From NCBI GenBank assembly GCA_964608735.1, contig CAZSPL010000122.1, positions 1 to 11,603 of the forward strand: DNA of 11,603 nt. The letters are read 5' to 3'. A program made the position numbers and the translations under genes. Shown here one piece after another: positions 6,114 to 11,603 of this stretch. This DNA is from CAZSPL01 sp964608735. GTDB taxonomy: Bacteria > JAJVIF01 > JAPKYR01 > CAZSPL01. How positions within the stretch are numbered: position 1 is the first letter of the stretch; each line of letters starts with the position of its first letter. Below the pieces are notes generated by a model, which searched no databases, was not told the DNA's origin, and saw nothing but the letters and a program-made list of their open reading frames with translations.

Positions 6114-7046
6114 ATGAAGTCTCCTACTGTCATTGCGACCCTCGCACTGCTCTGCCTCCTTGCCGGATGCAGCTCCGGTGGAATCGGCACCGCCTTTTCC
6201 GTCATACCGAGTTTCAATCCGCCCGAAGGGGAAGCCCCGTTGTCCGTAAGCGGGACCGTCGAGATAGATGGAGGATCGAGCACATCCGCCACAGGATATA
6301 ATTTCGTCTGGAGTATCCCCGCCATCCCTTCCTTCCAGACCATGAACCCTACATTTAACTATTACTTCCAGCTACCCGGCGATTATCTCGTCAATGTCGC
6401 GGTCACCGACAAGGTCACCGGACAGGTGGTGAATGCCCAGCGAATCGTGAAGGTGCATCCCAACCTCGGCGAGCTGCAGGTAACCCTCGATTTCCTCTAT
6501 CCCGATGAGGATACCGACGGTAAGGCCCCGATAGGAAAGGCCCCGATGGTCGTCGAGATGGGGGCTATCGTCACCGGCGGGCAGGCTCCCTACTTCTATG
6601 AATGGGACTTCAACTCCGACGGCGTCAATGAGGGGTTCGGCACCGATGTCGAAACCTACAAGGGCACCTTCGCCAGCCAGGGCACCTTTGAAATCACCGT
6701 CAGGGTCACTGATGCCCGCGACACTACTTCCAGCGCGAGCAGGTTCGTGCATGTGCTGCCGTCCAACCCGGTCGCCGTCGCGAATGCCCTGCCCAACGAA
6801 GGCCCGGTCGGCCTGTTCGGCCTGTTCGTTATATTCTCCGCCACCGGAAGCTATGACCCGGATGGAAGCATTGTCCTCTACGAATGGGACTTCGATAACG
6901 ACGGCGAATATGACTGGTCCAGCCCGGTCACCGGTTCGACAAGCCATGGCTTCACACAACCGGGCAACTATTATCCGACCTTGAGGGTAACCGACAACGA
7001 CGGTCTCACCGGTCTTGCGACCACGCAGGTTGTCGTTACATTCTAA
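6114..7046 (+). CDS. lipoprotein with three PKD-like domains
   Basis: Start ATG 6114 is set by GGAGGA at 6099-6104 (9 nt spacing) and by the signal peptide; the frame is open upstream to 5961, but that extension is not protein-like. The 310-residue product starts with a lipoprotein signal, lipobox LAGC with lipidated Cys19 and Ser at +2, which in a diderm favours the outer membrane. Three PKD/Ig-like beta-sandwich domains follow, at about 30-115, 120-215 and 217-310. Domains 2 and 3 carry YEWDFNSDG (162-170) and YEWDFDNDG (256-264), close to the PKD hallmark WDFGDG, and TVRVTD/TLRVTD strands. Domain 1 is more divergent (VWSIP, VNVAVTD). Acidic DxDxDG-like stretches (DEDTDG, DFNSDG, DFDNDG) could bind calcium. 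PKD domains usually mediate surface or polysaccharide/protein contacts; no catalytic domain is present. It is monocistronic, with its own promoter and terminator. Confidence 0.88.
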   Translation: MKSPTVIATLALLCLLAGCSSGGIGTAFSVIPSFNPPEGEAPLSVSGTVEIDGGSSTSATGYNFVWSIPAIPSFQTMNPTFNYYFQLPGDYLVNVAVTDKVTGQVVNAQRIVKVHPNLGELQVTLDFLYPDEDTDGKAPIGKAPMVVEMGAIVTGGQAPYFYEWDFNSDGVNEGFGTDVETYKGTFASQGTFEITVRVTDARDTTSSASRFVHVLPSNPVAVANALPNEGPVGLFGLFVIFSATGSYDPDGSIVLYEWDFDNDGEYDWSSPVTGSTSHGFTQPGNYYPTLRVTDNDGLTGLATTQVVVTF

Positions 7047-7074
7047 ACGGCCCCCTTTCCGAAAAGAAAACCAC

Positions 7075-7099
7075 AGCCGCCTTCGGGCGGCTTTTTTTT
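7075..7099 (+). terminator. intrinsic terminator after the PKD lipoprotein
   Basis: GCCGCC, TTCG tetraloop, GGCGGC, then eight T (7092-7099). This is a classic strong Rho-independent terminator 28 nt after the stop codon. Confidence 0.93.
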
Positions 7100-7135
7100 A
7101 TGCGCAAAACTTCCGCCCGGCATGGTGATTTATGT

Positions 7136-7172
7136 TTGACCGCGTTTCACCAGCGGCGCTATAATCGCGCCG
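7136..7172 (+). promoter_or_regulatory. near-consensus promoter for cstA, -10 flanked by an inverted repeat
   Basis: TTGACC (7136-7141), an 18 nt spacer, and a perfect TATAAT (7160-7165), with a leader of about 48 nt before the cstA ATG. The -10 sits between CGGCGC (7154-7159) and GCGCCG (7167-7172), a 6-bp inverted repeat that could be a repressor site or an early-transcript hairpin. Confidence 0.72.
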
Positions 7173-7220
7173 GGAAGGGTCGCATCACCGACGCGAAAAC
7201 GCTTTAAGGCAGGATGCGCC

Positions 7221-8879
7221 ATGTCGTCATTACCAATCATCCTCGGTTCAATAATTCTGTTCATTCTCGCATACAGATTTTACGGACGCTGGCTCGAAGG
7301 GAAGTTCGGTATCGACCCGTCGCGCCCCACGCCGTGCCAGACCATGTGCGATGGGGTCGACTATGTCCCATGCAAACCGGCAGTACTCCTCGGCCACCAC
7401 TTCGCCTCGATTGCCGGCGCCGCGCCGATTATCGGACCGATAGCGGCGAGCGTGTTCGGATGGCTGCCCGTTCTGCTTTGGATACTCATCGGCGGAATAT
7501 TCATCGGCGCCGTGCACGATTTCGCTTCCCTCGCCTCAAGCCTTCGGCACCGTGGACAAAGCATCGGCGCTATAATCGAGGAACATATCGGCTACTTTGG
7601 CAAGGTGCTGTTCCTCATATTCTGCCTCGCCGCCCTGATACTCGTGATAGGGGCATTCCTGGTCATCGTCGCGGGGACATTCGTAAGCGTGCCCGCGGTC
7701 GCGACAAGCTCCATCCTGTTCATGCTCCTCGCGTTGTTATTCGGCCTGCTCCTTTACAGGGCGAAAATGGCAATCCTTCCCGCGACGATAATCGGAGTTG
7801 TGGGGCTCGCGCTTTGCGTGTGGCTCGGGATGATGTTCCCGCTTGCCATACAGGGCGAAAACGCGATGCGGATATGGGTGGTCATCCTGATGGGCTATAT
7901 CTACGTCGCCTCGGTCCTGCCGGTACAGATCCTGCTCCAGCCGAGGGATTACCTGAACAGCTTCCTGTTGTATGCCATCATCGCGGCCGCGGTGGTCGGA
8001 TTGCTTATCGTACATCCGCGAATCGAGCTCCCCGCGTTCATCACCTGGAGCGACCCCAAGCTCGGATTCATCTTCCCTATCCTCTTTGTAACCGTGGCCT
8101 GCGGCGCGATAAGCGGGTTTCATTCTCTCGTCGCTTCAGGCACCACGGTCAAACAGCTTGATAACGAGAAGCATGCCCGCATGGTATCGTTCGGAAGCAT
8201 GCTTATCGAAAGCATGCTGGCGGTCATCGCGCTGGTGGTCGTAGCGACTATGACGCAGGGCAGGGCCGCCGCGATAGAAGGCGGGCCCGTCGCGGTGTTC
8301 AGCCAGGGGGTAGGAAGCATCCTCGGGACGCTTGGCATCGGCGAGCATGCCGCGGTGACATTCACGGCACTTGCGGTAAGCGCGTTCGCGTTGACCAGCC
8401 TCGACACCGTCGCAAGGGTGGGGCGGTTCATCTTCCAGGAACTGTTCGCGGGTAAGGCCGCTGTTACCGGGAAGGAGATTGAAAGTGGGCAGGAACTCCG
8501 CGGTGCTTCGAGAGTATTGACCAACCGGTTCCTTGCGTCGGTAGTCATGGTGCTCGCGGGCGGCTACCTCGCGCTGTCCGGCAAGTGGCAGTATATCTGG
8601 CCGCTGTTCGGAAGCTCGAACCAGATGATGGCTGCGATAGCGCTGCTCGCGATTACGATGTGGCTTATAAGGCGGAAAACCGCGTCGTGGTTCGTGCAGA
8701 TCCCGATGTACCTCATGTTCGCGGTTACGATTTCGGCGCTGGTGATATTGTGTATAAGCAACTTCAAGGCCGGCAATCTCGAACTGGCCTGGATCGCAAT
8801 TTTCCTGGTGGCCGTTACCGTTGTGCTGATTATCGAGGCAATAAGATCGCGAATAAAACGAATTGGCACCAGGTCTTAA
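7221..8879 (+). CDS. cstA: CstA-family carbon starvation / pyruvate or peptide transporter
   Basis: A 552-residue polytopic inner-membrane protein with more than a dozen hydrophobic segments. CstA hallmarks are present: GHHFASIAGAAPIIGPI (58-74), GAVHDF (96-101), LQPRDYLN (239-246), ACGAISGFHSLVASGTTVKQ (293-312), LDTVARVGRFIFQE (394-407) and WPLFGSSNQM (460-469). E. coli CstA and BtsT are about 700 residues; this is the shorter form, lacking much of the C-terminal region, which is common in other phyla. Family members import peptides or pyruvate when carbon is scarce. AGGA lies 6 nt before the ATG. It is monocistronic, with a near-consensus promoter and no obvious CRP-type site. The downstream gene converges, and the space between them is full of inverted repeats. 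The exact substrate (pyruvate or peptides) is not decided by the sequence. Confidence 0.95.
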   Translation: MSSLPIILGSIILFILAYRFYGRWLEGKFGIDPSRPTPCQTMCDGVDYVPCKPAVLLGHHFASIAGAAPIIGPIAASVFGWLPVLLWILIGGIFIGAVHDFASLASSLRHRGQSIGAIIEEHIGYFGKVLFLIFCLAALILVIGAFLVIVAGTFVSVPAVATSSILFMLLALLFGLLLYRAKMAILPATIIGVVGLALCVWLGMMFPLAIQGENAMRIWVVILMGYIYVASVLPVQILLQPRDYLNSFLLYAIIAAAVVGLLIVHPRIELPAFITWSDPKLGFIFPILFVTVACGAISGFHSLVASGTTVKQLDNEKHARMVSFGSMLIESMLAVIALVVVATMTQGRAAAIEGGPVAVFSQGVGSILGTLGIGEHAAVTFTALAVSAFALTSLDTVARVGRFIFQELFAGKAAVTGKEIESGQELRGASRVLTNRFLASVVMVLAGGYLALSGKWQYIWPLFGSSNQMMAAIALLAITMWLIRRKTASWFVQIPMYLMFAVTISALVILCISNFKAGNLELAWIAIFLVAVTVVLIIEAIRSRIKRIGTRS

Positions 8880-8891
8880 TTAAAAAAGCAG

Positions 8892-9006
8892 GGATCCGGG
8901 TGGCACCCCTTTACAGTGCCATAATGGGCTACAAGAACGGCACTTGGAGCTCTTTTGATACGGCTTTGTGCTCTGATGCACTGGAAAGGGGTGGTACCGG
9001 ATATCC
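8892..9006. repeat. palindromic element A (imperfect inverted repeat, ~115 bp)
   Basis: The left arm (8892-8919) begins GGATCCGGGTGG and runs through CACCCCTTT to CAGTGC. The right arm (8978-9006) is its near-complement, GCACTG...AAAGGGGTG...GGATATCC. The arms contain CACCCCTTT at 8904-8912 and AAAGGGGTG at 8985-8993. The loop holds a further AGTGCC/GGCACT pair (8915-8920, 8939-8944). The outer left arm is a perfect 23-bp inverse of 9073-9095 in element B. No ORF with protein-like character lies within. Confidence 0.75.
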
Positions 9007-9095
9007 GAGCAGCGCCACCCCTTTCCCGCGCAATAATCTTCGTTGATGAGTCGAATGCATGCTGTAAGCGCGGTAAAGGGGTGCCACCCGGATCC
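8999..9095. repeat. palindromic element B (imperfect inverted repeat, ~97 bp)
   Basis: The left arm (8999-9031) starts GGATATCCG and contains CACCCCTTT (9016-9024) followed by CCGCGC. The right arm (9068-9095) is GCGCGG then AAAGGGGTG (9075-9083), ending GGATCC. It shares GGATATCC (8999-9006) with element A as a common boundary. Its outer arm sequence is the same as in A, but its inner stem (CCGCGC/GCGCGG) and loop differ. Arms of the two elements therefore alternate in orientation (-,+,-,+), as in bacterial interspersed mosaic elements. Confidence 0.75.
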
Positions 9096-9131
9096 AAGAT
9101 TTTTCTTATAGAAAAGCAGGATTCCTGGTCG

Positions 9132-9277
9132 TGGTAGCCCGGGCTGAAGCTTTCCTCAACACTTATTAGCACCTGGTAGCCCGGAGTTGGAGCCATCCAC
9201 AGCAGTTGCTTAATATATAATTCTAATAACCATGGGTATCCTCGCTACCCGCTGGATAAATGGGCTCCTACCCCGGG
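9132..9277. repeat. GTAG-headed REP-like units
   Basis: TGGTAGCCCGG occurs twice in direct orientation (9132-9142, 9174-9184); the first contains the palindrome AGCCCGGGCT (9136-9145). On the minus strand two further GTAG-headed units start at 9271 (GTAGGAGCCC) and 9248 (GTAGCGAGG), and the latter lies in a GGGTA...TACCC hairpin (9234-9250). GTAG/GGAG heads next to palindromes are typical of REP sequences mobilised by REP-associated tyrosine transposases; no such transposase is in the window. Confidence 0.5.
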
Positions 9278-9301
9278 CGGCGGCCAATCAACTGCGATGC
9301 T

Positions 9302-9344
9302 GCTTAAAAAAGCACCATTCGTGACTGTCCCTGCTTTTTTAAGC
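9302..9344. terminator. AT-rich hairpin between convergent genes, possible bidirectional terminator
   Basis: GCTTAAAAAAGCA (9302-9314) and its exact complement TGCTTTTTTAAGC (9332-9344) make a 13-bp stem with a 17 nt loop. It lies 17 bp past the HD-GYP stop on the minus strand and downstream of cstA on the plus strand. The T run is in the stem rather than after it, so terminator function is uncertain; its right arm overlaps the enclosing 15-bp repeat. Confidence 0.45.
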
Positions 9345-9360
9345 GAATCGTGGACGAGCC

Positions 9361-10422
9361 CTAAGTCAGCCCCTTCTCAAGAGCCGTACATAATGCCGAA
9401 ACGACGTTCGGATCGAACTGCTTCCCCGACTGCGTACGAAGCTCATCCACCGCCTCGTCGAGGCTGAGCGCCTCCCTGTACGGGTGATCCGTGGTCATCG
9501 TATCCAGCGCCTCAGCCACCGCGAGTATCCGCCCCTCTATCGGGATATCATCCCCCCTCAATCCCCGCGGATATCCTTCCCCATCCCATCGCTCATGATG
9601 GCTCGCAATCCCATCCAGTACCCCCGGCATGAATCCCAGCGGCTTGAGCAGAAACCGCCCCAACACCGCATGCTTCTTCACTTCCTCGAACTCGCCGTCC
9701 GTAAGCTTCCCCGGTTTCGTCAGGATCATCGGGCTCACGCCGATCTTCCCGATATCGTGAAGCAGCCCCGAGCGCTCGATATCCTGCGTCACGCGATTTG
9801 GAAGCCCCATCTCCTTCGCGATGGCCACGGCGTAGGCGCTCACCCTGTCGGCGTGCCCGGCATATGACGGATCCCTCTCCCCCACGGCGGTGCTTATATT
9901 CTCTATCATCTGCCGGTGGAGCTCGAAGATACTCTCCCTCTGGTGGACCACTTCGAGCAGCCCGGCGATAATCGTTGCCGTAATATCGATCCATCCGAGT
10001 TCGTCCTCGGAAATAGCATCCGGTTTCCCAAAACCGATATTCAACACGCCATGTATCTTCCCGCCCGCGATGACCGGCACCGCGAGAAGCGCGACTGCTC
10101 CCGCGAACGGGCTCTGGAAACCCGACTCGCGTATATCGGGAACGTACTGCGCCTTCAATTCCTGCAGCGCCTTGTTCGAGAGGGACACCTTGGAATCCGG
10201 AAGCCCCCACGCGGCAGACGGGTTTGCCGCCCGGCGCGGGTAAAGCAGGTTCATCTCCCTGTGGTACATCAGCAGATCGGTATCTACCGCCCCGCTTACG
10301 TCGCGAAGCTCCCCGAGAATGAAATCGAGAAGCATCTCGGGATCGTTTTTCTCGGATACCGCGGCGCTTATGCGCTCAAGCATTGCCTTATATATCCGGT
10401 CGTGGTCGCTGCCCTGGCTCAT
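9361..10422 (-). CDS. GAF-HD-GYP domain protein (cyclic-di-GMP phosphodiesterase type)
   Basis: A 353-residue soluble protein. An N-terminal GAF-like sensor domain (about 8-160, with AVPVIAGGKIHGVLNIGF at 114-131) is followed by an HD-GYP domain (about 170-350). Active-site elements: E182 and H190 (GERDPSYAGH), HD at 222-223 in LLHDIGKIG, H251, HHE at 275-277, then DGEGYP at 280-285, the GYP signature. HD-GYP proteins hydrolyse c-di-GMP to pGpG/GMP with a two- or three-metal centre. The last conserved Asp ligand, usually VAD, is Glu304 here (AVAEALDTMT), a conservative change that may alter metal binding. No membrane helix or receiver domain is present, so the GAF domain probably supplies the signal. 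ATG 10422 has GGAG 7 nt upstream. It is a single minus-strand gene converging with cstA. Confidence 0.93.
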   Translation of the reverse strand: MSQGSDHDRIYKAMLERISAAVSEKNDPEMLLDFILGELRDVSGAVDTDLLMYHREMNLLYPRRAANPSAAWGLPDSKVSLSNKALQELKAQYVPDIRESGFQSPFAGAVALLAVPVIAGGKIHGVLNIGFGKPDAISEDELGWIDITATIIAGLLEVVHQRESIFELHRQMIENISTAVGERDPSYAGHADRVSAYAVAIAKEMGLPNRVTQDIERSGLLHDIGKIGVSPMILTKPGKLTDGEFEEVKKHAVLGRFLLKPLGFMPGVLDGIASHHERWDGEGYPRGLRGDDIPIEGRILAVAEALDTMTTDHPYREALSLDEAVDELRTQSGKQFDPNVVSALCTALEKGLT

Positions 10423-10501
10423 CTGATAACTCCAGCATTCATTATGCCCCGGCCCCGCATAGTATTATCCCGTTATCATAAGCATGGGAGGCATATTGGA
10501 T

Positions 10502-10534
10502 AAAAAAATAAAGCGGACGTACTCACGCCCGCTT
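10502..10534 (-). terminator. intrinsic terminator after the minus-strand lipoprotein
   Basis: Read on the minus strand: AAGCGGGCGT, GAGT loop, ACGTCCGCTT, then TTATTTTTTTA-type T tract (10501-10510). The one odd pair is a G-U wobble only in the minus transcript (A-C mismatch in plus), which fixes the orientation. It lies about 85 nt beyond the lipoprotein stop. Confidence 0.85.
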
Positions 10535-10617
10535 GTGGACAAGCATAGATTATACGCAGACGCCGCGGATATCCGTGTACCCGCCGCCCGCTGTCAGAGC
10601 CGCTTCAAACCACCCTT

Positions 10618-11274
10618 CTACGGATCCCAGATGCCGGCACAACAATCGAAGAGAACCAGATCGAGGTGCAGGTACCAGATATTGATCGGGATCCATACGG
10701 ATGCGTGGGTGATGTCGTTGCCGGGAAGAGTGCCATACGGAATGTAATACTCATCATAGAATGAGGAGATTCCGTGCGGCAGGGTCTCATTGTACCACAA
10801 CTCCTCCGAGGCGCCCGGCAGAAGCTCGAGATGCTTCGGGCCGCCGTAATAGCGCTGCTGTGTGCGCAGGTTGGCGCTGAGGATCTCCGGGCCGAAATTC
10901 TGAACGTTCAGGTCGTACTTCATCGTGGTTCCGACGTAGTACAGGACCGCGCCGCTCGGAAGATACCCGGCGGGATTGTGGTAATCGATAGTGCAGTTCA
11001 CCCAGTGCAGCCAGGTCAGGTCGACCCAGATGTCACCAGTGCGGACCTCGCCCATGGCAAGGTTCCCATCCTGATCCTTGACGAGTGTTCCCTCGACAAG
11101 CACAACTCCGTCCTGATCGTACAGGGCGAAGGTGCCCGCCTGGGAATCATCGTAGGTCAAGTTGGCGAAGAACTCCTCCATGGAATCTCGGTCCGGGTTA
11201 ACTCCCGAGCTTCCTGAACACCCTACGATCGAGATGATAAGGGCGGTGAGCAGGAGCCATACAAGCTTTTTCAC
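10618..11274 (-). CDS. lipoprotein of unknown function
   Basis: A 218-residue protein with a clear lipoprotein signal: MKKLVWLLLTALIISIVGC, lipidated Cys19, Ser at +2. The start is GTG at 11274, fixed by a perfect AGGAGG (11280-11285) 5 nt upstream. I do not recognise the mature domain. It is rich in Tyr, Trp and alternating hydrophobic residues, suggesting a beta-sandwich. It contains two DQDG motifs (53-56, 67-70), a WVDLTWLHWVNC stretch (83-94), and a segment YDLNVQNFGPE...LLPGASEELWY that looks like a CARDB/Ig-like strand pair. The C-terminus ends with vicinal cysteines (FDCCAGIWDP, 211-212), which with Cys94 might form disulfides. It is probably envelope-anchored and facing the periplasm or surface. 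Monocistronic with its own terminator; a GATAAT at 11309-11314 (minus) could be its -10, but no good -35 is seen. Confidence 0.85.
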   Translation of the reverse strand: MKKLVWLLLTALIISIVGCSGSSGVNPDRDSMEEFFANLTYDDSQAGTFALYDQDGVVLVEGTLVKDQDGNLAMGEVRTGDIWVDLTWLHWVNCTIDYHNPAGYLPSGAVLYYVGTTMKYDLNVQNFGPEILSANLRTQQRYYGGPKHLELLPGASEELWYNETLPHGISSFYDEYYIPYGTLPGNDITHASVWIPINIWYLHLDLVLFDCCAGIWDP

Positions 11275-11285
11275 TTCAACCTCCT

Positions 11286-11603
11286 AATTTTGTTTTCAAA
11301 TCACTTAAATTATCAAACAGCATCAAGCCGATGCGGGATGATCTCGCTTCCCCGGGTAACCCTTCTCCGTCAAGGTAACCGGGAAATTTCGCTGGCCATA
11401 TTCTATTTTCCATGAACGCTGGTGCCCAAATCAGCGAGACTGGCCGTAATTCATTAGATGCCCTGCCCAAGGCAAATCTTTAGAAATCCAAGGAAAATAT
11501 CGCTAAATATAATTTTTATGCTTCGCGTATACTTTCGGCCTGCTTCCTGATTTACTAAGGGGAGCGCGAAATAGTAGACAATAGCGAAAGTAAAAACCCG
11601 ATG
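11286..11603. other. non-coding end region, no convincing gene
   Basis: About 320 bases upstream of the GTG-started lipoprotein. A 64-codon minus-strand frame (11276-11470) has no family resemblance and no ribosome site and is not called. The right part is AT-rich, with TATAAT at 11508-11513 and TATACT at 11528-11533 but no fitting -35. Short inverted pairs TTCGCG/CGCGAA (11522-11527, 11565-11570) and TACTTTCG/CGAAAGTA (11530-11537, 11585-11592) are nested in parallel order rather than as one stem. A gene may begin to the right of the window. Confidence 0.5.

Larger units (their letters stand above)
8880..9342. repeat. 15-bp inverted repeat enclosing the intergenic mosaic
   Basis: TTAAAAAAGCAGGGA at 8880-8894 is repeated perfectly in inverse orientation at 9328-9342. 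The left copy starts one base after the cstA stop; the right copy lies 18 bp from the HD-GYP stop. Both ends carry TTAA outermost. Shorter related copies occur inside (AAAAGCAGG at 9112-9120; TTAAAAAAGCA at 9304-9314). The layout resembles the terminal repeats of a non-autonomous element, but no target duplication can be proven because TTAA is itself palindromic. Confidence 0.6.

Noticed and set aside
7565..7578. 14-bp exact copy of the cstA -10 region (CGGCGCTATAATCG) inside cstA
   Set aside because: It encodes ordinary residues (GAII) in the coding frame; one such match in 11.6 kb is near chance and there is no -35.
8892..9095. Possible integron attC site or CRISPR repeats
   Set aside because: No GTTRRRY/RYYYAAC ends, no integrase and no cassette structure; repeats alternate in orientation and are not evenly spaced direct repeats.
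8876..9196. 106-codon minus-strand and 60-codon plus-strand frames in the repeat block
   Set aside because: They run through the palindromic arms, so their sequence is dictated by the repeats; no protein-like pattern and no ribosome sites.
8880..9360. Possible tRNA or structured ncRNA in the intergenic block
   Set aside because: No tRNA arms or TTCGANNC T-loop; the symmetry is explained by inverted-repeat elements.
10423..10510. Promoter for the HD-GYP gene (CATAAT, GATAAT or TATGAT on the minus strand)
   Set aside because: Several -10-like boxes exist, but none has a matching -35 at the right spacing, so no single one can be supported.
11276..11470. 64-codon minus-strand reading frame upstream of the lipoprotein
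   Set aside because: It overlaps the AGGAGG and leader of the lipoprotein, has no ribosome site and no family resemblance, and is within chance length for this base composition.

Overview
This window is an 11.6 kb stretch of a GC-rich bacterial chromosome. It contains one 100-base run of N (1750-1849), so it comes from a scaffolded draft or metagenome assembly. Shine-Dalgarno sites, sigma70-like promoters, intrinsic terminators and alternative TTG/GTG starts are all bacterial. Two predicted lipoproteins with Ser at +2, PKD-domain surface proteins and a FliK-like/FlhB-like pair suggest a diderm and possibly flagellated bacterium. The ArgS with a large insertion and the unusual lipoproteins do not point to a well-studied genus; an uncultivated lineage is my inference only.

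Layout. (a) 1-404, plus: the 3' end of a WG-repeat protein. (b) 401-2831, minus: a three-gene operon read leftwards, FliK-like (broken by the N gap), FlhB C-terminal-domain-like, then thiE, with stop/start codons abutting or overlapping. thiE and the WG-repeat gene converge and share a TTAA as both stop codons. (c) 2864-6007, plus: argS followed by two paralogous 158-residue four-helix membrane proteins of the EamA/SMR type (13 nt gap, then a 1 nt overlap), probably a heterodimeric transporter. (d) 6014-7099, plus: promoter, a lipoprotein with three PKD-like domains, and a strong intrinsic terminator. (e) 7136-8879, plus: a near-consensus promoter and a short-form CstA carbon-starvation/peptide-pyruvate transporter. 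(f) 8880-9360: a roughly 480 bp space between convergent genes, filled with nested inverted repeats. (g) 9361-10422, minus: a GAF-HD-GYP cyclic-di-GMP phosphodiesterase-type protein. (h) 10502-11274, minus: a lipoprotein of unknown function with its own terminator. (i) 11275-11603: no convincing gene.

How they fit together: most genes are housekeeping or envelope functions (translation, thiamine, nutrient uptake). The FliK-like/FlhB-like pair and the HD-GYP protein belong to families often tied to flagella and c-di-GMP control, but nothing here links them directly. The most unusual DNA is the 8880-9344 repeat mosaic. It contains two abutting hairpin elements with the same arms but different loops, a group of GTAG-headed units of the kind seen in REP sequences, and a 15-bp inverted repeat enclosing the whole block.
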